NCBI GenBank assembly: GCA_038534135.1
Contig: JBCAXJ010000017.1
Span: forward strand, 11,940 to 75,939
DNA: 64,000 bases
Direction: 5' to 3'
Source of the DNA: Thermohalobaculum sp038534135
Lineage (GTDB): Bacteria; Pseudomonadota; Alphaproteobacteria; Rhodobacterales; Rhodobacteraceae
This document shows, in pieces, positions 1 through 9,107 of the stretch. The translations under genes and the position numbers were made by a program. Under the pieces are notes generated by a model that saw only the letters and a program-made list of their open reading frames with translations, had not been told where the DNA came from and made no database searches. How positions within the stretch are numbered: the stretch's first letter is position 1; each line of letters opens with the position of its first letter.

Positions 1-658
1 CCTCGTCGCCGAGAGTCAAATCAAGCCCTTCGAGGTCAAGGCACGCGATGGTCCACGCTCCCTCCGGCTTTCCCAGCAGATCCGTCGCATAGAGGCCGAT
101 CGCGTCGAGGTGATCTTCGTTCATATGCTCGACGGCGCCCGCTTCCATGGCCTCAAGATCCGGATCGGTCGGTGCGGCGACGTCCTCAGCCGACAGCGCA
201 TAGGCTTTTCCGAAACCTCCGTTGAAGGAGGCACCTTCAACGTTCAAACGCCAGAAGGCGAAATCGCCGAAGTCGGCATAGAGTGCTGATTTCGGGTGGC
301 GGCGCAGGAACCTCGAGCGAACCAGTGCGCGACGATCATCGGCAATTTTCTCAGCGCTTCCAAACACCGTAATACGTGGATGGGCGAGCGGGTCACCCTT
401 GCCGGGCTCTCCCAGCAGGAGCGAGGCACGAGGATCGGCCTCCAACGCACCGAAATGGCCGGAAAGCTGCGAGATCAGAAAAACCGGCGCGCCATCACTT
501 GCAGACGCAAGCGACACCCGGCTGGCCATCGGCGTTCCAGTCCTTGGGTCGAGTGTCGCCAATGATCCATGCCGTGCCTTGCGCAAGAAGGTCTTGGCCT
601 GCCGCCGCACGTCTTCATCGACCGGCTGCAAAACGTCCTTTTTCGGTTTCTCCGACAT
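1..658 (-). CDS. HugZ-type haem utilisation / PPOX-fold protein (3' end cut off)
   Basis: Reading left from an ATG at 658, the protein begins MSEKPKKDVLQ and has no stop before the window edge, so about 219 residues are visible and the C-terminus is missing. The first ~140 residues look like the pyridoxamine-phosphate-oxidase split barrel (GSLATLDPRTG, then VFLISQLSGH). A second domain carries the HMNEDHLDAIGLYA stretch typical of HugZ/DUF2470 haem-utilisation proteins. The family binds haem or flavin and is linked to use of haem iron; it is cytoplasmic, and no signal peptide is visible. It lies 26 bp upstream, on the same strand direction, of the end of thpR. Specific substrate cannot be told from sequence. 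Confidence 0.75.
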   Translation of the reverse strand, partial: MSEKPKKDVLQPVDEDVRRQAKTFLRKARHGSLATLDPRTGTPMASRVSLASASDGAPVFLISQLSGHFGALEADPRASLLLGEPGKGDPLAHPRITVFGSAEKIADDRRALVRSRFLRRHPKSALYADFGDFAFWRLNVEGASFNGGFGKAYALSAEDVAAPTDPDLEAMEAGAVEHMNEDHLDAIGLYATDLLGKPEGAWTIACLDLEGLDLTLGDE

Positions 659-684
659 GGGCGCTCCGTTGATCCGGCGAGACG

Positions 685-1233
685 CTACCCCGTCAGCGGG
701 TAATCCGCCAGCGGCGTATATGTCGGCGCTTCAGACCCAAGCCGCGATTCATACAAGTGGAACATCTCGGCCTCGAAACTCCCATGGACACGGGAGATGC
801 GCGCCGAGATGAACGCCTGAAGCTTGGCCGCATCCTCGCCGACCAGACCGTTGCCGAAACGGGCCAGCGTCACGTGCGGGCGGTATTGTCCCTGTTCAAG
901 CTCGATCCCGGCGCCGCGCGCCGCATTTCGCACCCGCTTACGCAGGACACCAAGATCCTTGTTTGGCGCGACCTCGGCAAAAAGCGACCGTGGCCTGACG
1001 CTGCCGAACACGCCGAGCCCTTCGATCCTGATCTCGATCGGTTGCCCGCCCGCGCCATCCAGCAGCGTATGCAGATCTTCCAGAACCGGCTCGGGATGTT
1101 CGCCCAGATAAACCAACGTGATGTGGAAATTCTGAGGCGGCACAATCCGCCCGAAGTCCAGTCCGACCTGAATGCCCGTCAGCATCCGGGTGATCTCCTC
1201 CGGCACCGGGATGGCGAGAAACGCGCGGATCAT
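685..1233 (-). CDS. thpR: RNA 2',3'-cyclic phosphodiesterase (ThpR/LigT, 2H superfamily)
   Basis: A 182-residue protein with the two H-x-T-x signatures of the 2H phosphoesterase fold: H37-I-T39-L and H120-V-T122-L, about 80 residues apart as expected. The length is normal for ThpR. The family hydrolyses 2',3'-cyclic phosphate RNA ends and shows RNA-ligase-like activity in vitro; its physiological role is poorly defined. The ATG at 1233 overlaps the TGA of tesA by four bases (ATGA), so the two genes are probably cotranscribed and translationally coupled. Confidence 0.9.
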   Translation of the reverse strand: MIRAFLAIPVPEEITRMLTGIQVGLDFGRIVPPQNFHITLVYLGEHPEPVLEDLHTLLDGAGGQPIEIRIEGLGVFGSVRPRSLFAEVAPNKDLGVLRKRVRNAARGAGIELEQGQYRPHVTLARFGNGLVGEDAAKLQAFISARISRVHGSFEAEMFHLYESRLGSEAPTYTPLADYPLTG

Positions 1234-1904
1234 TCGACGCGGGCCAAAAGCTCCAGCACCTTTGGGCCAATGCTCTCGACCATCAAAGCAACACCCTTGG
1301 AATTGGGGTGGATGCCGTCGTCCTGAATCAGATCCTCCATCGTCCCGGTCTCGGTGACGAGGCCCTCCATGAAGGAGGGATAAAGGATCGCGCCATGCGC
1401 CTCGGCAACCGCCGGATACATGCCGTCGAAGGCTTCTTTGAACTCAGGCCCGTAATTCAGAGGTGCCTGCATCCCGGCAAGCAGCACAGGGAGGCCCTTG
1501 GCCGAGAGCGCACCAAGCATCGCATCCAGGTTTTCGCGTGATCGCTGAGGGTCGATTCCCCGCAGCAGGTCATTGCCGCCAAGCGCCACAATCACCGCAT
1601 CCGCGCCGCCGCCCAAGGCCCAATCAATCCGCGCCCGTCCGCCCTCGGTCGTATCGCCGGAGACGCCCATATTAATGACGGTGACATCCTGCCCTTGGCC
1701 TTTCAGCCAGCGCTCGAGCTGCGGCACGAAGCCATCCTCGGGCGGCAGGCCGTAGCCATGAGTCAGGCTGTCACCCAACGCCACCAGCTTCAGTGGCGCT
1801 GCCTGTGCGAGGCCCACTGACAGGATCAGCGCTATGAGCGCCTTGTAGAGAACGGCCCGCGCCACATATGTGATCGCGAGCGGCAGTCGGACGAGGATCA
1901 TCAT
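1230..1904 (-). CDS. tesA: TesA-type arylesterase / lysophospholipase (SGNH hydrolase)
   Basis: An SGNH-family esterase/thioesterase. Block I is GDSLTHGYG (catalytic Ser about residue 46), followed by SGDTTEGG, GGNDLLRG and the Asp-His block DGIHPN near the C-terminus. A hydrophobic stretch ending in AQA before APLKLVALGDS looks like a cleavable signal peptide, so the enzyme is probably periplasmic, like E. coli TesA. Two adjacent ATGs (1904 and 1901) can start it. The first overlaps the start codon of the divergent ybbA. A GTG further in, just before the hydrophobic core, is an alternative. thpR follows with an ATGA overlap. Confidence 0.9.
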   Translation of the reverse strand: MMILVRLPLAITYVARAVLYKALIALILSVGLAQAAPLKLVALGDSLTHGYGLPPEDGFVPQLERWLKGQGQDVTVINMGVSGDTTEGGRARIDWALGGGADAVIVALGGNDLLRGIDPQRSRENLDAMLGALSAKGLPVLLAGMQAPLNYGPEFKEAFDGMYPAVAEAHGAILYPSFMEGLVTETGTMEDLIQDDGIHPNSKGVALMVESIGPKVLELLARVE

Positions 1905-2571
1905 GGAACCATTGGTGCGGCTGGACCGGATTGGCCTGACTTTGCCAAGCCAGGCGGGTGATGTCGAGATCCTCAAGTGCATCTCGATGGATGTAGCGCC
2001 CGGCGAGAGTGTCGCAATCGTCGGGCCGTCCGGGTCGGGCAAATCCTCGCTCCTGATGGTGCTGGGCGGGCTGGAGCGCGCCACTGGTGGAACCGTGAGC
2101 GTTCTGGGGCAGGATCTGACCGAGGCGGACGAGGATGCATTGGCTGAGCTGCGCAGGGGCCGCGTCGGCGTTGTGTTTCAAAGCTTTCACCTGATCCCGA
2201 CAATGACGGCGATCGAGAACATTCAGGTCCCGCTCGAGATCGCAGGCCACGAAGATCCTGTTGCGCGTGCTGGCGAGATGTTGGCAGCCGTCGGCCTTGC
2301 CGACCGGGCCCGGCACTATCCGGCACAGCTTTCCGGGGGCGAGCAGCAACGCGTTGCCTTGGCGCGGGCGCTGGCGCCCGGACCAGAGCTTCTGTTGGCG
2401 GACGAACCGACCGGCAATCTGGATGGCGAAACCGGCACCCAGGTGACTGAACTGATGTTCGATCTCGCCCGCCAGTTCGGCGCGACCCTGATCCTTGTCA
2501 CGCACTCGGACGTCTTGGCCCAGCGATGCGGACGCGTCGTCCGGATGTCGGACGGGCGGATCGCGGCATGA
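1903..2571 (+). CDS. ybbA: ABC transporter ATPase, YbbA/LolD type
   Basis: A 222-residue ATPase with Walker A GPSGSGKSS, signature LSGGEQQR and Walker B LLLADEPTGNLD, typical of the MacB/LolD (type VII ABC) family. The partner permease follows with an ATGA overlap. In many proteobacteria this pair sits divergently beside tesA, as here. The exporter's substrate is unknown; roles in moving lipids or hydrophobic molecules from the inner membrane are usually suggested. I chose the ATG at 1903; an in-frame ATG at 1870 would add 11 residues and overlap further into tesA. Confidence 0.88.
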   Translation: MEPLVRLDRIGLTLPSQAGDVEILKCISMDVAPGESVAIVGPSGSGKSSLLMVLGGLERATGGTVSVLGQDLTEADEDALAELRRGRVGVVFQSFHLIPTMTAIENIQVPLEIAGHEDPVARAGEMLAAVGLADRARHYPAQLSGGEQQRVALARALAPGPELLLADEPTGNLDGETGTQVTELMFDLARQFGATLILVTHSDVLAQRCGRVVRMSDGRIAA

Positions 2572-5171
2572 CCGAAATCGCGCCGGACGCACCGGCAGCT
2601 GCAGGCCCCATCCCGTCGTCCCGAGACCGTCGCGGCTTTAACGTGCTGCGTTTCGCGTGGGCAGCGGCACTGCGCGAGCTGCGCGGCGGGCTGGCCGGGT
2701 TCCGCGTCTTCCTTGCCTGTCTGATCCTGGGCGTAGGCGGGATTGCCGCCGTCGGGTCTGTAACAACGGCGATTGAGCGTGGTTTGGCAGCCGAGGGCCA
2801 ATCCATCCTGGGTGGCGATGCAGCACTGACGTTTTCCTATCGCTTCGCCTCGGACGACGAACGTGCGTGGATGGCCGAACGCGGCAAAGTGGTCGAGATG
2901 GTCTCGATGCGCTCCCTGTTACGCAAGGACGAAGAACGCGCCTTGGCCGAGGTCAAGGGAGTATCCGCCGGATACCCACTTTATGGCGAGGCATTAATCT
3001 CGGGCGGCGGCGACCTTCTGGAAGCTCTGAAACCTGTCGACGGCGTGCACGGCATCGTCACCGAGCGAGTGCTGGCGCAGCGTCTGGATCTGCAACCGGG
3101 AGACAACGTAAAGGTCGGCGGCGGCACATTTGTCTTCCGCGGGGTTATCGAACAGGAACCAGACCGCGCTTCCGGTGGGTTTGCGATGGGACCGCGCGTA
3201 CTCACCTCTGTCGAGGGGCTGCGCGAAGCCGGGATGTTGCAAGCGGGCGTTTTGTTCCAGGCGACATACCGGTTGAAACTGCCTGAAACCGGAGATCTGG
3301 ATGCAATCGAAGCCGAATTCGAACAGGCGTTCCCGGAGGCTGGTGCCCGCTGGCGCGACCGCCGCAACGCGGCGCCCGGGATCAACCGGTTCGTTGATCG
3401 GTTGGGTGCATTCCTGACCATCGTCGGGATCGCAGCACTTGCAGTCGGTGGCGTCGGCATCGGGGCTGCGGTGCGGGGATACCTGACGCGCAAGGTTCCG
3501 ACCATCGCAGCACTCAGGACACTCGGCGCGACGGCAGGCACGGTCTTCTCGATTTACCTGATCCAGATCGGCATGATCGCAGCGCTGGGGATAGCGATCG
3601 GTGTCAGTGTCGGCGGCGGAGTGGTCGCTTTGCTGGGCCCGGTCTTTGCCAAGGATCTGCCGGTTCCGGCTGAGTTCACGCTGTATCCGGCTCCGCTGGC
3701 CGAAGCAGCCTTGTTCGGCGCACTCGCCGCGATGCTGTTCACGCTCTGGCCTCTGGCCTGGCTGCGACGTGTCAAACCCGCGCAACTGTTCCGAAACGCC
3801 GTTGATCCGCAACAAATCTGGCCCGGCTGGCAGATCGTCCTTGCGCTGTTTATGCTCACATCAGCGCTGGCTGGCGCGATCATTGGTCTCTCCACAACGC
3901 CGAAATTGGCTGCATGGTGCCTAGGTGGAATTGCCGGCGCCTTCGTGATCCTTCGTCTGCTCGGATGGCTGTGTGCACGGGTCGCCCGCACGCTGTCACA
4001 CTCCTCGCTGGCACAACGACGCCCTGGCCTGCGCCTCGCTCTGGGTGCCATCGGAGCACCTTCGGCGGGTACGCCGGGCGTTGTTCTCGCCTTGGGTCTG
4101 GGGCTGGGCGTGCTCGCTGCCATCGCTCAGATCGATCACAACATGCAGCGGCTATTGAAAGATCAGTTGCCAGAAGATGCGCCTGCCTTCTTCTTCGTCG
4201 ATATACAATCTGCCCAGCTTGACCCGTTTCGCGCTCAGGTCATGGGCGTCGACGGGACCGAACGGCTCGAGACAGCACCAATGCTGCGCGGGATCGTCAC
4301 CGAACTGAACGGCATTCCGGCGAAAGAGGCGAAGATCGATCCGGCCGGTGCCTGGGTTCTGCGCGGCGACCGCGGCGTCTCGTATTCCGCAACCGTACCG
4401 ACCGGTGCAGCGATCACCGAGGGCGCATGGTGGGCCGAAGACTACAGCGGGCCACCGCTCGTCAGCTTTGCCGAGGAAGAGGGACTTGAACTCGGTCTCT
4501 CGATCGGTGGAACTGTGACCGTGAACATCCTCGGGCGCCCGATCACCGCCGAGGTTGCCAACTTCCGCAAAGTCGAGTGGCGCGGCATGGGGATCAACTT
4601 CCTGATGATCCTGTCACCTGGTGCGCTCGCCGGAGCACCGCACACACACATCGCGACGCTCTATGCCGATCAGGATGCAGAAGCACCCGTCATGCGCACA
4701 GTCAGCCGGGATATGCCGAATGTGACCCCGGTTCTGGTCCGCGAGCAGATCGACACGGTATCCGAATCGCTCGGCAAACTGGGCACGGCTACCCGTTGGG
4801 GCGCCCTGGCGGTGCTGCTGACAGGATTGGCGGTTCTGATCGGAACGGCCGCCGCGGGTGAGGAACGGCGCACCTCGGAGGCAGCGATCCTGAAAGTGCT
4901 CGGGGCGTCGCGCTGGGCGATCCTGGCCTCATTTGCATTGCGCGCGGCTCTGACCGGAGCAATCGCGGGTGTCGTAGCTCTGTTCTGGGGCTCGCTCTCG
5001 GCTTGGTCCGTGATGAACTACGTGTTCGACACGCCCTTCACGCTGCCGCTGGGCAGTACCGTTGCGATCATTCTGGGTGGCGCTGCACTCAGCCTTCTGG
5101 CCGGGTTGGGCTTTGCACTCGGTCCCCTTCGGCGCAAACCGGCACGTGTGCTCAGAACTGCGGCGGGGTAA
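2568..5171 (+). CDS. ABC transporter permease, YbbP-like (FtsX domains)
   Basis: An 867-residue membrane protein starting at the ATG that overlaps the ybbA stop. An N-terminal TM segment is followed by a periplasmic region. A block of TM helices (around residues 285-430, e.g. FLTIVGIAALAVGGVGIGAAV) forms one FtsX domain, and another block near the C-terminus (from about WGALAVLLTGLAVLIG) forms a second. This is the double-FtsX, large-ectodomain layout of YbbP/MacB-like permeases. It pairs with the preceding ATPase in a mechanotransmitting or exporting complex. Length is close to the E. coli homologue (about 800). Confidence 0.88.
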   Translation: MTEIAPDAPAAAGPIPSSRDRRGFNVLRFAWAAALRELRGGLAGFRVFLACLILGVGGIAAVGSVTTAIERGLAAEGQSILGGDAALTFSYRFASDDERAWMAERGKVVEMVSMRSLLRKDEERALAEVKGVSAGYPLYGEALISGGGDLLEALKPVDGVHGIVTERVLAQRLDLQPGDNVKVGGGTFVFRGVIEQEPDRASGGFAMGPRVLTSVEGLREAGMLQAGVLFQATYRLKLPETGDLDAIEAEFEQAFPEAGARWRDRRNAAPGINRFVDRLGAFLTIVGIAALAVGGVGIGAAVRGYLTRKVPTIAALRTLGATAGTVFSIYLIQIGMIAALGIAIGVSVGGGVVALLGPVFAKDLPVPAEFTLYPAPLAEAALFGALAAMLFTLWPLAWLRRVKPAQLFRNAVDPQQIWPGWQIVLALFMLTSALAGAIIGLSTTPKLAAWCLGGIAGAFVILRLLGWLCARVARTLSHSSLAQRRPGLRLALGAIGAPSAGTPGVVLALGLGLGVLAAIAQIDHNMQRLLKDQLPEDAPAFFFVDIQSAQLDPFRAQVMGVDGTERLETAPMLRGIVTELNGIPAKEAKIDPAGAWVLRGDRGVSYSATVPTGAAITEGAWWAEDYSGPPLVSFAEEEGLELGLSIGGTVTVNILGRPITAEVANFRKVEWRGMGINFLMILSPGALAGAPHTHIATLYADQDAEAPVMRTVSRDMPNVTPVLVREQIDTVSESLGKLGTATRWGALAVLLTGLAVLIGTAAAGEERRTSEAAILKVLGASRWAILASFALRAALTGAIAGVVALFWGSLSAWSVMNYVFDTPFTLPLGSTVAIILGGAALSLLAGLGFALGPLRRKPARVLRTAAG

Positions 5172-5231
5172 TCAGCACTCAATTTGCAGCGTTCGTAATG
5201 GTAGACTCCGTGCATATTGCAGGAGACGACC

Positions 5232-5711
5232 ATGTTTGACGCCACTCAATTGCTCGCAACAGTTATAGGCCTGGGTCTGGTGATCTACCAACTGCGCCGC
5301 GACAGTGTTTGGAACCGTCAGACGAAGGCGCACGATACGCTCAACGCCATGGTCAGTGGTGACTTCGTCGAAAATCTGGACGAACTCCTCATCGACTTCG
5401 ATTGGGACATCGTCGCGCCCGAACAACCGTACGCTGATGTCAGACGGCGGCTGGAAATGTCCGGCGATGTGAAGGACGTCACGCTGATGACGGCCCGCAC
5501 CGTTCACCTGCTGCGCGTGCTGGAAACGATCACGATCAGCTGCAAGAAGGGCCTGATCGATGAAGAGATCTGCCGCGAGTATCTTTATTCGATCCTGATC
5601 AACGTTCACACAAACACCGCCGAGTTCATTGCCTCGGAACGCCTTCGTCGGCGGAAAGACTCAGTTTTCGAACATGTCGAAGAATACGCAAAGCGCTGGT
5701 CGCCCCCCTGA
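5232..5711 (+). CDS. DUF4760-like small membrane-anchored protein
   Basis: A 159-residue protein beginning MFDATQLLATVIGLG. An AGGAGA ribosome site (5221-5226) sits 5 bases before this ATG, which favours it over an upstream non-ATG start. One N-terminal TM helix (about residues 5-20) is followed by a charged, helical cytoplasmic region (QLRRDSVWNRQTKAHDTLN, then LLRVLETITISCKKGLIDEEICREYLYS). This resembles DUF4760 proteins, whose function is unknown. It stands 60 bp after ybbP, possibly in the same transcript, and converges with the racemase gene. Confidence 0.7.
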   Translation: MFDATQLLATVIGLGLVIYQLRRDSVWNRQTKAHDTLNAMVSGDFVENLDELLIDFDWDIVAPEQPYADVRRRLEMSGDVKDVTLMTARTVHLLRVLETITISCKKGLIDEEICREYLYSILINVHTNTAEFIASERLRRRKDSVFEHVEEYAKRWSPP

Positions 5712-5722
5712 TCGACAACGTG

Positions 5723-6442
5723 TCAGGAAATCGGAAACCGGCGCGGGCGCAATCCCGATTGCAGCCAACAGACATAGTCGTAGATCGAAAACACGGGCAG
5801 GCCGGTCGCCTGCGCAATGTCCGCTTGGTAGGGTGGCATATTTGTGCACTCCAGAACGATTGCCGCCACCTCGGGGTGAGCATCGCACAGGGCCTTTGCC
5901 GCCGTTAGCAAGTCTTCACGAGAAGCGGCGACATCAAGCATCATCTCGTTGCCCAGAATGGCGCGCGTGAACTCCGCGCCATCATCCGTGCCAACAATTG
6001 CCAGATCCGCTGGGCACCCTGCCCCCTGAAGATGCTCTGACGTGAGCGAAGATCGCGAAATCGTGATCAAGCCGACGCACTTGCCGGGCGGCAGCATGGC
6101 TTGGACCAACGGCACCTGCATCAGAGCTGATGTGGCAACCGGGACACCGAGCGCCGCGGCCAACTCACGCTGAAACACCGCCAGGAAACCACAATTTGTT
6201 GTGATCAACTCGGCACCCTGGCCGATCAGCTCTCGGCCAGCCGCGATAAAGGGATCCAGCATCCCTTCAGCGCCCTGGCGGACGACCCGGTCTGGTGATG
6301 CGGCTCGGACAACCTTGTAGAGCACCGGGAAAGGCCACGTCTCTGCATTGCCCATGTCACCTGGAATGCGCGGAAACTGCGCCTCGAGCATCAGGACCCC
6401 GATCGGCGCCCCATAGACCTGCTTGCCACCCTTCGCGATCAT
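5723..6442 (-). CDS. Aspartate/glutamate racemase-family protein
   Basis: A 239-residue protein with the two catalytic-type cysteines of the Asp/Glu/hydantoin racemase superfamily: the first in TTNCGF (mid-protein), the second in VLECTNMPPY. PLP-independent racemases use such a Cys pair as acid and base. No signal peptide is seen. It is divergent from the enolase-superfamily gene, with 86 bp between the start codons. Shared control with that gene and the TRAP transporter is likely, suggesting it acts on the imported compound or an intermediate. The family also includes maleate isomerases and decarboxylases, so the reaction is not settled. Confidence 0.8.
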   Translation of the reverse strand: MIAKGGKQVYGAPIGVLMLEAQFPRIPGDMGNAETWPFPVLYKVVRAASPDRVVRQGAEGMLDPFIAAGRELIGQGAELITTNCGFLAVFQRELAAALGVPVATSALMQVPLVQAMLPPGKCVGLITISRSSLTSEHLQGAGCPADLAIVGTDDGAEFTRAILGNEMMLDVAASREDLLTAAKALCDAHPEVAAIVLECTNMPPYQADIAQATGLPVFSIYDYVCWLQSGLRPRRFPIS

Positions 6443-6528
6443 CCCGTGTCCACGTTGACTTCGACGAACTTCGATCGTCTTGTTCGGTCATTACGGGGCG
6501 CTCGGTCCGAAAGCAAAAGGATCCTCGG

Positions 6529-7644
6529 ATGACGATTTCGAAGATGGACGTATTCGTCCTGCCTTTGAAGGTTCGCGCGGTGCGGGCACACGGGATTGGG
6601 GAAGTTGCCGGCAGCATTGACACGGTTCTTGTGCGCCTGGAAGCCGAGGATGGTCACACGGGATGGGGCGAAGCGGCGCCATGGGCTGTGTTCACCGGAA
6701 CGGCGGAGGCTGCCTTCGCGGCCTTGGACACGTATCTGCGACCGTTGGTGATCGGTGCTGATCCCGCCGGGGTCGCCGGTATCATGCAGCGCGCAGATCA
6801 TGCGCTGACCGGACATCCGGAGGCCAAAGCAGCATTGGAGACTGCCCTGCTCGACCTGGTCGGCCGGCAGCGCAACGTGCCCGTCTGGGCGTTGCTCGGC
6901 GGGAAATGCCGCGATCGCATACCTTTGAGCGTCTCGGTCGCTGACCCCGACTGGGACCGGGACCGCGTCTTCGTGACGCACATGATAGAAGACGAGGGGA
7001 TAGGCATCCTCAAGCTCAAAACAGGGTTTGCGGATCACGCATTCGATGTGATGCGTGCCGACGACATCCGCACGCGTTGGCCAGAGATCGACCTGCGCAT
7101 CGACTACAATCAGGGCTTGGTTCCGCGCGATGCATTGCGGTCCCTGAGGGACTTCGACAGCATGGGTTTGGGTTTTATCGAACAACCGGTCCCGGCACGG
7201 CAGTGGGAATGCATGGCAGAACTCAAACGCGCGCTGGATACGCCGTTGCTGGCAGACGAGTCCGTTTTCTCCGCCGAGGACATGCTTCGCGCTGCTCAGG
7301 CGCAGATCGCTGATGCCGTTTCCGTCAAGATCATGAAGTGCGGCGGACCGCGGGCGGGATTGGTGATCGCTCGCATGGCGGAGGCCGCTGGTTGGGGTGC
7401 CTACGGCGGCGATATGTTCGAAACCGGGATCGCTCACCTCGCAGGTGCACACATGATCGCGGCGGCGCCACAGATAAACATGGGATGTGAGTACTACCAC
7501 GCACGACATCACCTTGAAATCGATACACTTAGTAAACCTTTTCCGGATACTGGGGGGATGGTCTATGTTCCGGATGGTCCGGGGCTTGGGATAGGGGTCA
7601 ATGTAGAACTCGTCCGCTCGCAATGCCGGTTGCACTGCACCTAA
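6529..7644 (+). CDS. Enolase-superfamily enzyme (mandelate racemase / muconate lactonizing subgroup)
   Basis: A 371-residue protein. The ATG at 6529 follows an AAAGG ribosome site. Catalytic features of the muconate-lactonizing/dipeptide-epimerase type are visible: K162-x-K164 (LKLKTG), metal ligands D192 (IDYN), E218 (FIEQP) and D243 (LADES), and K267 in VKIMKCGG. The expected chemistry is abstraction of a proton alpha to a carboxylate, giving racemisation, epimerisation, cycloisomerisation or dehydration. The gene leads into dctPQM and faces a racemase-family gene, so a carboxylate or amino-acid derivative brought in by the TRAP system is the probable substrate. Cis-3-hydroxyproline dehydratases and betaine epimerases occur in similar settings, but I cannot assign one. 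Confidence 0.85.
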   Translation: MTISKMDVFVLPLKVRAVRAHGIGEVAGSIDTVLVRLEAEDGHTGWGEAAPWAVFTGTAEAAFAALDTYLRPLVIGADPAGVAGIMQRADHALTGHPEAKAALETALLDLVGRQRNVPVWALLGGKCRDRIPLSVSVADPDWDRDRVFVTHMIEDEGIGILKLKTGFADHAFDVMRADDIRTRWPEIDLRIDYNQGLVPRDALRSLRDFDSMGLGFIEQPVPARQWECMAELKRALDTPLLADESVFSAEDMLRAAQAQIADAVSVKIMKCGGPRAGLVIARMAEAAGWGAYGGDMFETGIAHLAGAHMIAAAPQINMGCEYYHARHHLEIDTLSKPFPDTGGMVYVPDGPGLGIGVNVELVRSQCRLHCT

Positions 7645-7720
7645 GAGGCTAATAACATCCTTTTCCAAGCGCAAAGAATTGAACGCTTAAGGACCGGACG
7701 AAGATCCATCGGAGGCACGA

Positions 7721-8686
7721 ATGAGAAACCTTCTTGCGATGACCGCCGCAGTCGCGTTGAGCGGCGGCGCGGCGTTGGCCGAAAAATGGGATATGCCCAT
7801 GGCCTATGCCGACTCCAACTACCACAGTCAGGTTGGCAAGGAGTTCGCGCAGTGTGTTACCACCGGTACGGGTGGCGAGATCGAGATTACTGTTCATGCC
7901 GGTGGCTCGCTCTTTAAGGGCAATGAAATCAAGCGCGCCGTCCAAACGGGCCAGGCGGCGATAGGCGAACGGCTGCTCAGCGCGCACCAAAACGAAGACG
8001 CAGTCTTCGGTGTGGACTCGGTACCCTTCCTCGCAACGACGTTCGAGGATTCAGCGAGGCTCTGGGAAGCAGCGCGCCCGACATACGAGCGTCTTCTGGA
8101 CGAACAGAACCTCGTACTGCTCTATGCGACGCCCTGGCCGCCGCAAGGCCTTTACTTCAAGAAGCCGGTCACCTCGACCGACGACATGAAGGGCATCAAG
8201 TTCCGGTCTTACAACTCTTCGACTGCGCGCCTGGCGGAACTGACGGGAATGCTTCCGGTTCAGATCGAAGCCGCCGAGATCAGTCAGGCCTTCGCTACAG
8301 GCGTTGCGGAATCGATGATTTCCTCGGGCGCCACCGGATACGACCGGAAGGTCTGGGAACATCTGACCCACTTCTACGAGGTCGACGCCTGGATGCCGCG
8401 CAACCACGTGTTCGTGAACAAAGACACCTGGGGCAGCGTCTCGGATGCCAACAAGAACGTCATCCGTGGCTGTGCGGCGCTCGCTGAGTACGCAGGACAT
8501 TGGCGTGCGGTTCAGTACACCGACTTTACGCTCAACGGTTTGCGGGCTGGCGGTATGACGGTCGGTCCGGCCAATGACGCACTTGTCGGCGAACTGAACG
8601 AGATCGGCCAAACGATGGCAAGCGAATGGTCCGAAGCGGCTGGTGCCGAAGGTCAAGAAATCATCGAAGCTTTCCGCGGAAACTGA
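7721..8686 (+). CDS. dctP: TRAP transporter substrate-binding protein (DctP family)
   Basis: A 321-residue periplasmic solute receptor. The signal peptide is MRNLLAMTAAVALSGGAALA, with cleavage likely before EKW. The body shows DctP-family features, including the central GIKFRSYNSSTARLAELTGM segment with the conserved Arg that binds the substrate carboxylate. It begins 76 bp after the enolase-superfamily gene and precedes dctQ and dctM, though a long spacer with a hairpin follows. It captures the organic-acid-type substrate and delivers it to DctQM, driven by the sodium gradient. Confidence 0.92.
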   Translation: MRNLLAMTAAVALSGGAALAEKWDMPMAYADSNYHSQVGKEFAQCVTTGTGGEIEITVHAGGSLFKGNEIKRAVQTGQAAIGERLLSAHQNEDAVFGVDSVPFLATTFEDSARLWEAARPTYERLLDEQNLVLLYATPWPPQGLYFKKPVTSTDDMKGIKFRSYNSSTARLAELTGMLPVQIEAAEISQAFATGVAESMISSGATGYDRKVWEHLTHFYEVDAWMPRNHVFVNKDTWGSVSDANKNVIRGCAALAEYAGHWRAVQYTDFTLNGLRAGGMTVGPANDALVGELNEIGQTMASEWSEAAGAEGQEIIEAFRGN

Positions 8687-9107
8687 CCACCCGTAAAAGA
8701 TGCCGCCGGGATCTCGGCGGCATCTGATGTCGACCTCCGCGTGCAGGATGCACGCGTCATTCCGGAGGCCCGGTTGAAGACCGCCGATCAGGATGAGCCT
8801 TGGAAGTCCGGTCAGCCACGCGGCCATTCACCGAATTATGATCCCGGCTCGAGCTCATCCTTTTCAAAGAAATCTAGAGACGTTTCGCGGGTCCCGACGT
8901 CAAACAGCATGAGTGCGTGCCCTGAAACTGAGATCGTACATGACGATCGAACGCCCGCGGCGCTTCATCCCGTCCTTTCCAATCAGAGATCTAGACGGCT
9001 CACGCGGGGTGTGAACGGTTTTCTCATGAACGCCGCGTACAGCGACACGTGCTCTCAGGCACTCCCCGTCTCCCATCTGAAATCCACCACTCGCAACGGT
9101 ATCCAAT
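8687..9107. other. Long spacer between dctP and dctQ, no credible gene
   Basis: 421 bases separate dctP and dctQ, unusually long inside a TRAP operon. Besides the 8701-8722 stem-loop there is a second 8-bp inverted repeat, CGCGTGCA (8738-8745) / TGCACGCG (8749-8756). The short open frames here lack ribosome sites and have low-complexity, Arg- and Ser-rich translations, so I do not call a gene. It may hold a separate promoter for dctQM or a small RNA, but no clear -35/-10 pair stands out. Confidence 0.5.
8701..8722 (+). promoter_or_regulatory. Intercistronic stem-loop after dctP
   Basis: A perfect 8-bp stem, TGCCGCCG (8701-8708) and CGGCGGCA (8715-8722), with a 6-base loop starts 15 bases after the dctP stop. 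No T-run follows, so it is not a clean intrinsic terminator. A 3' stabilising or attenuating hairpin that keeps dctP mRNA more abundant than dctQM is a reasonable reading, since binding proteins are usually needed in excess. Confidence 0.6.
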
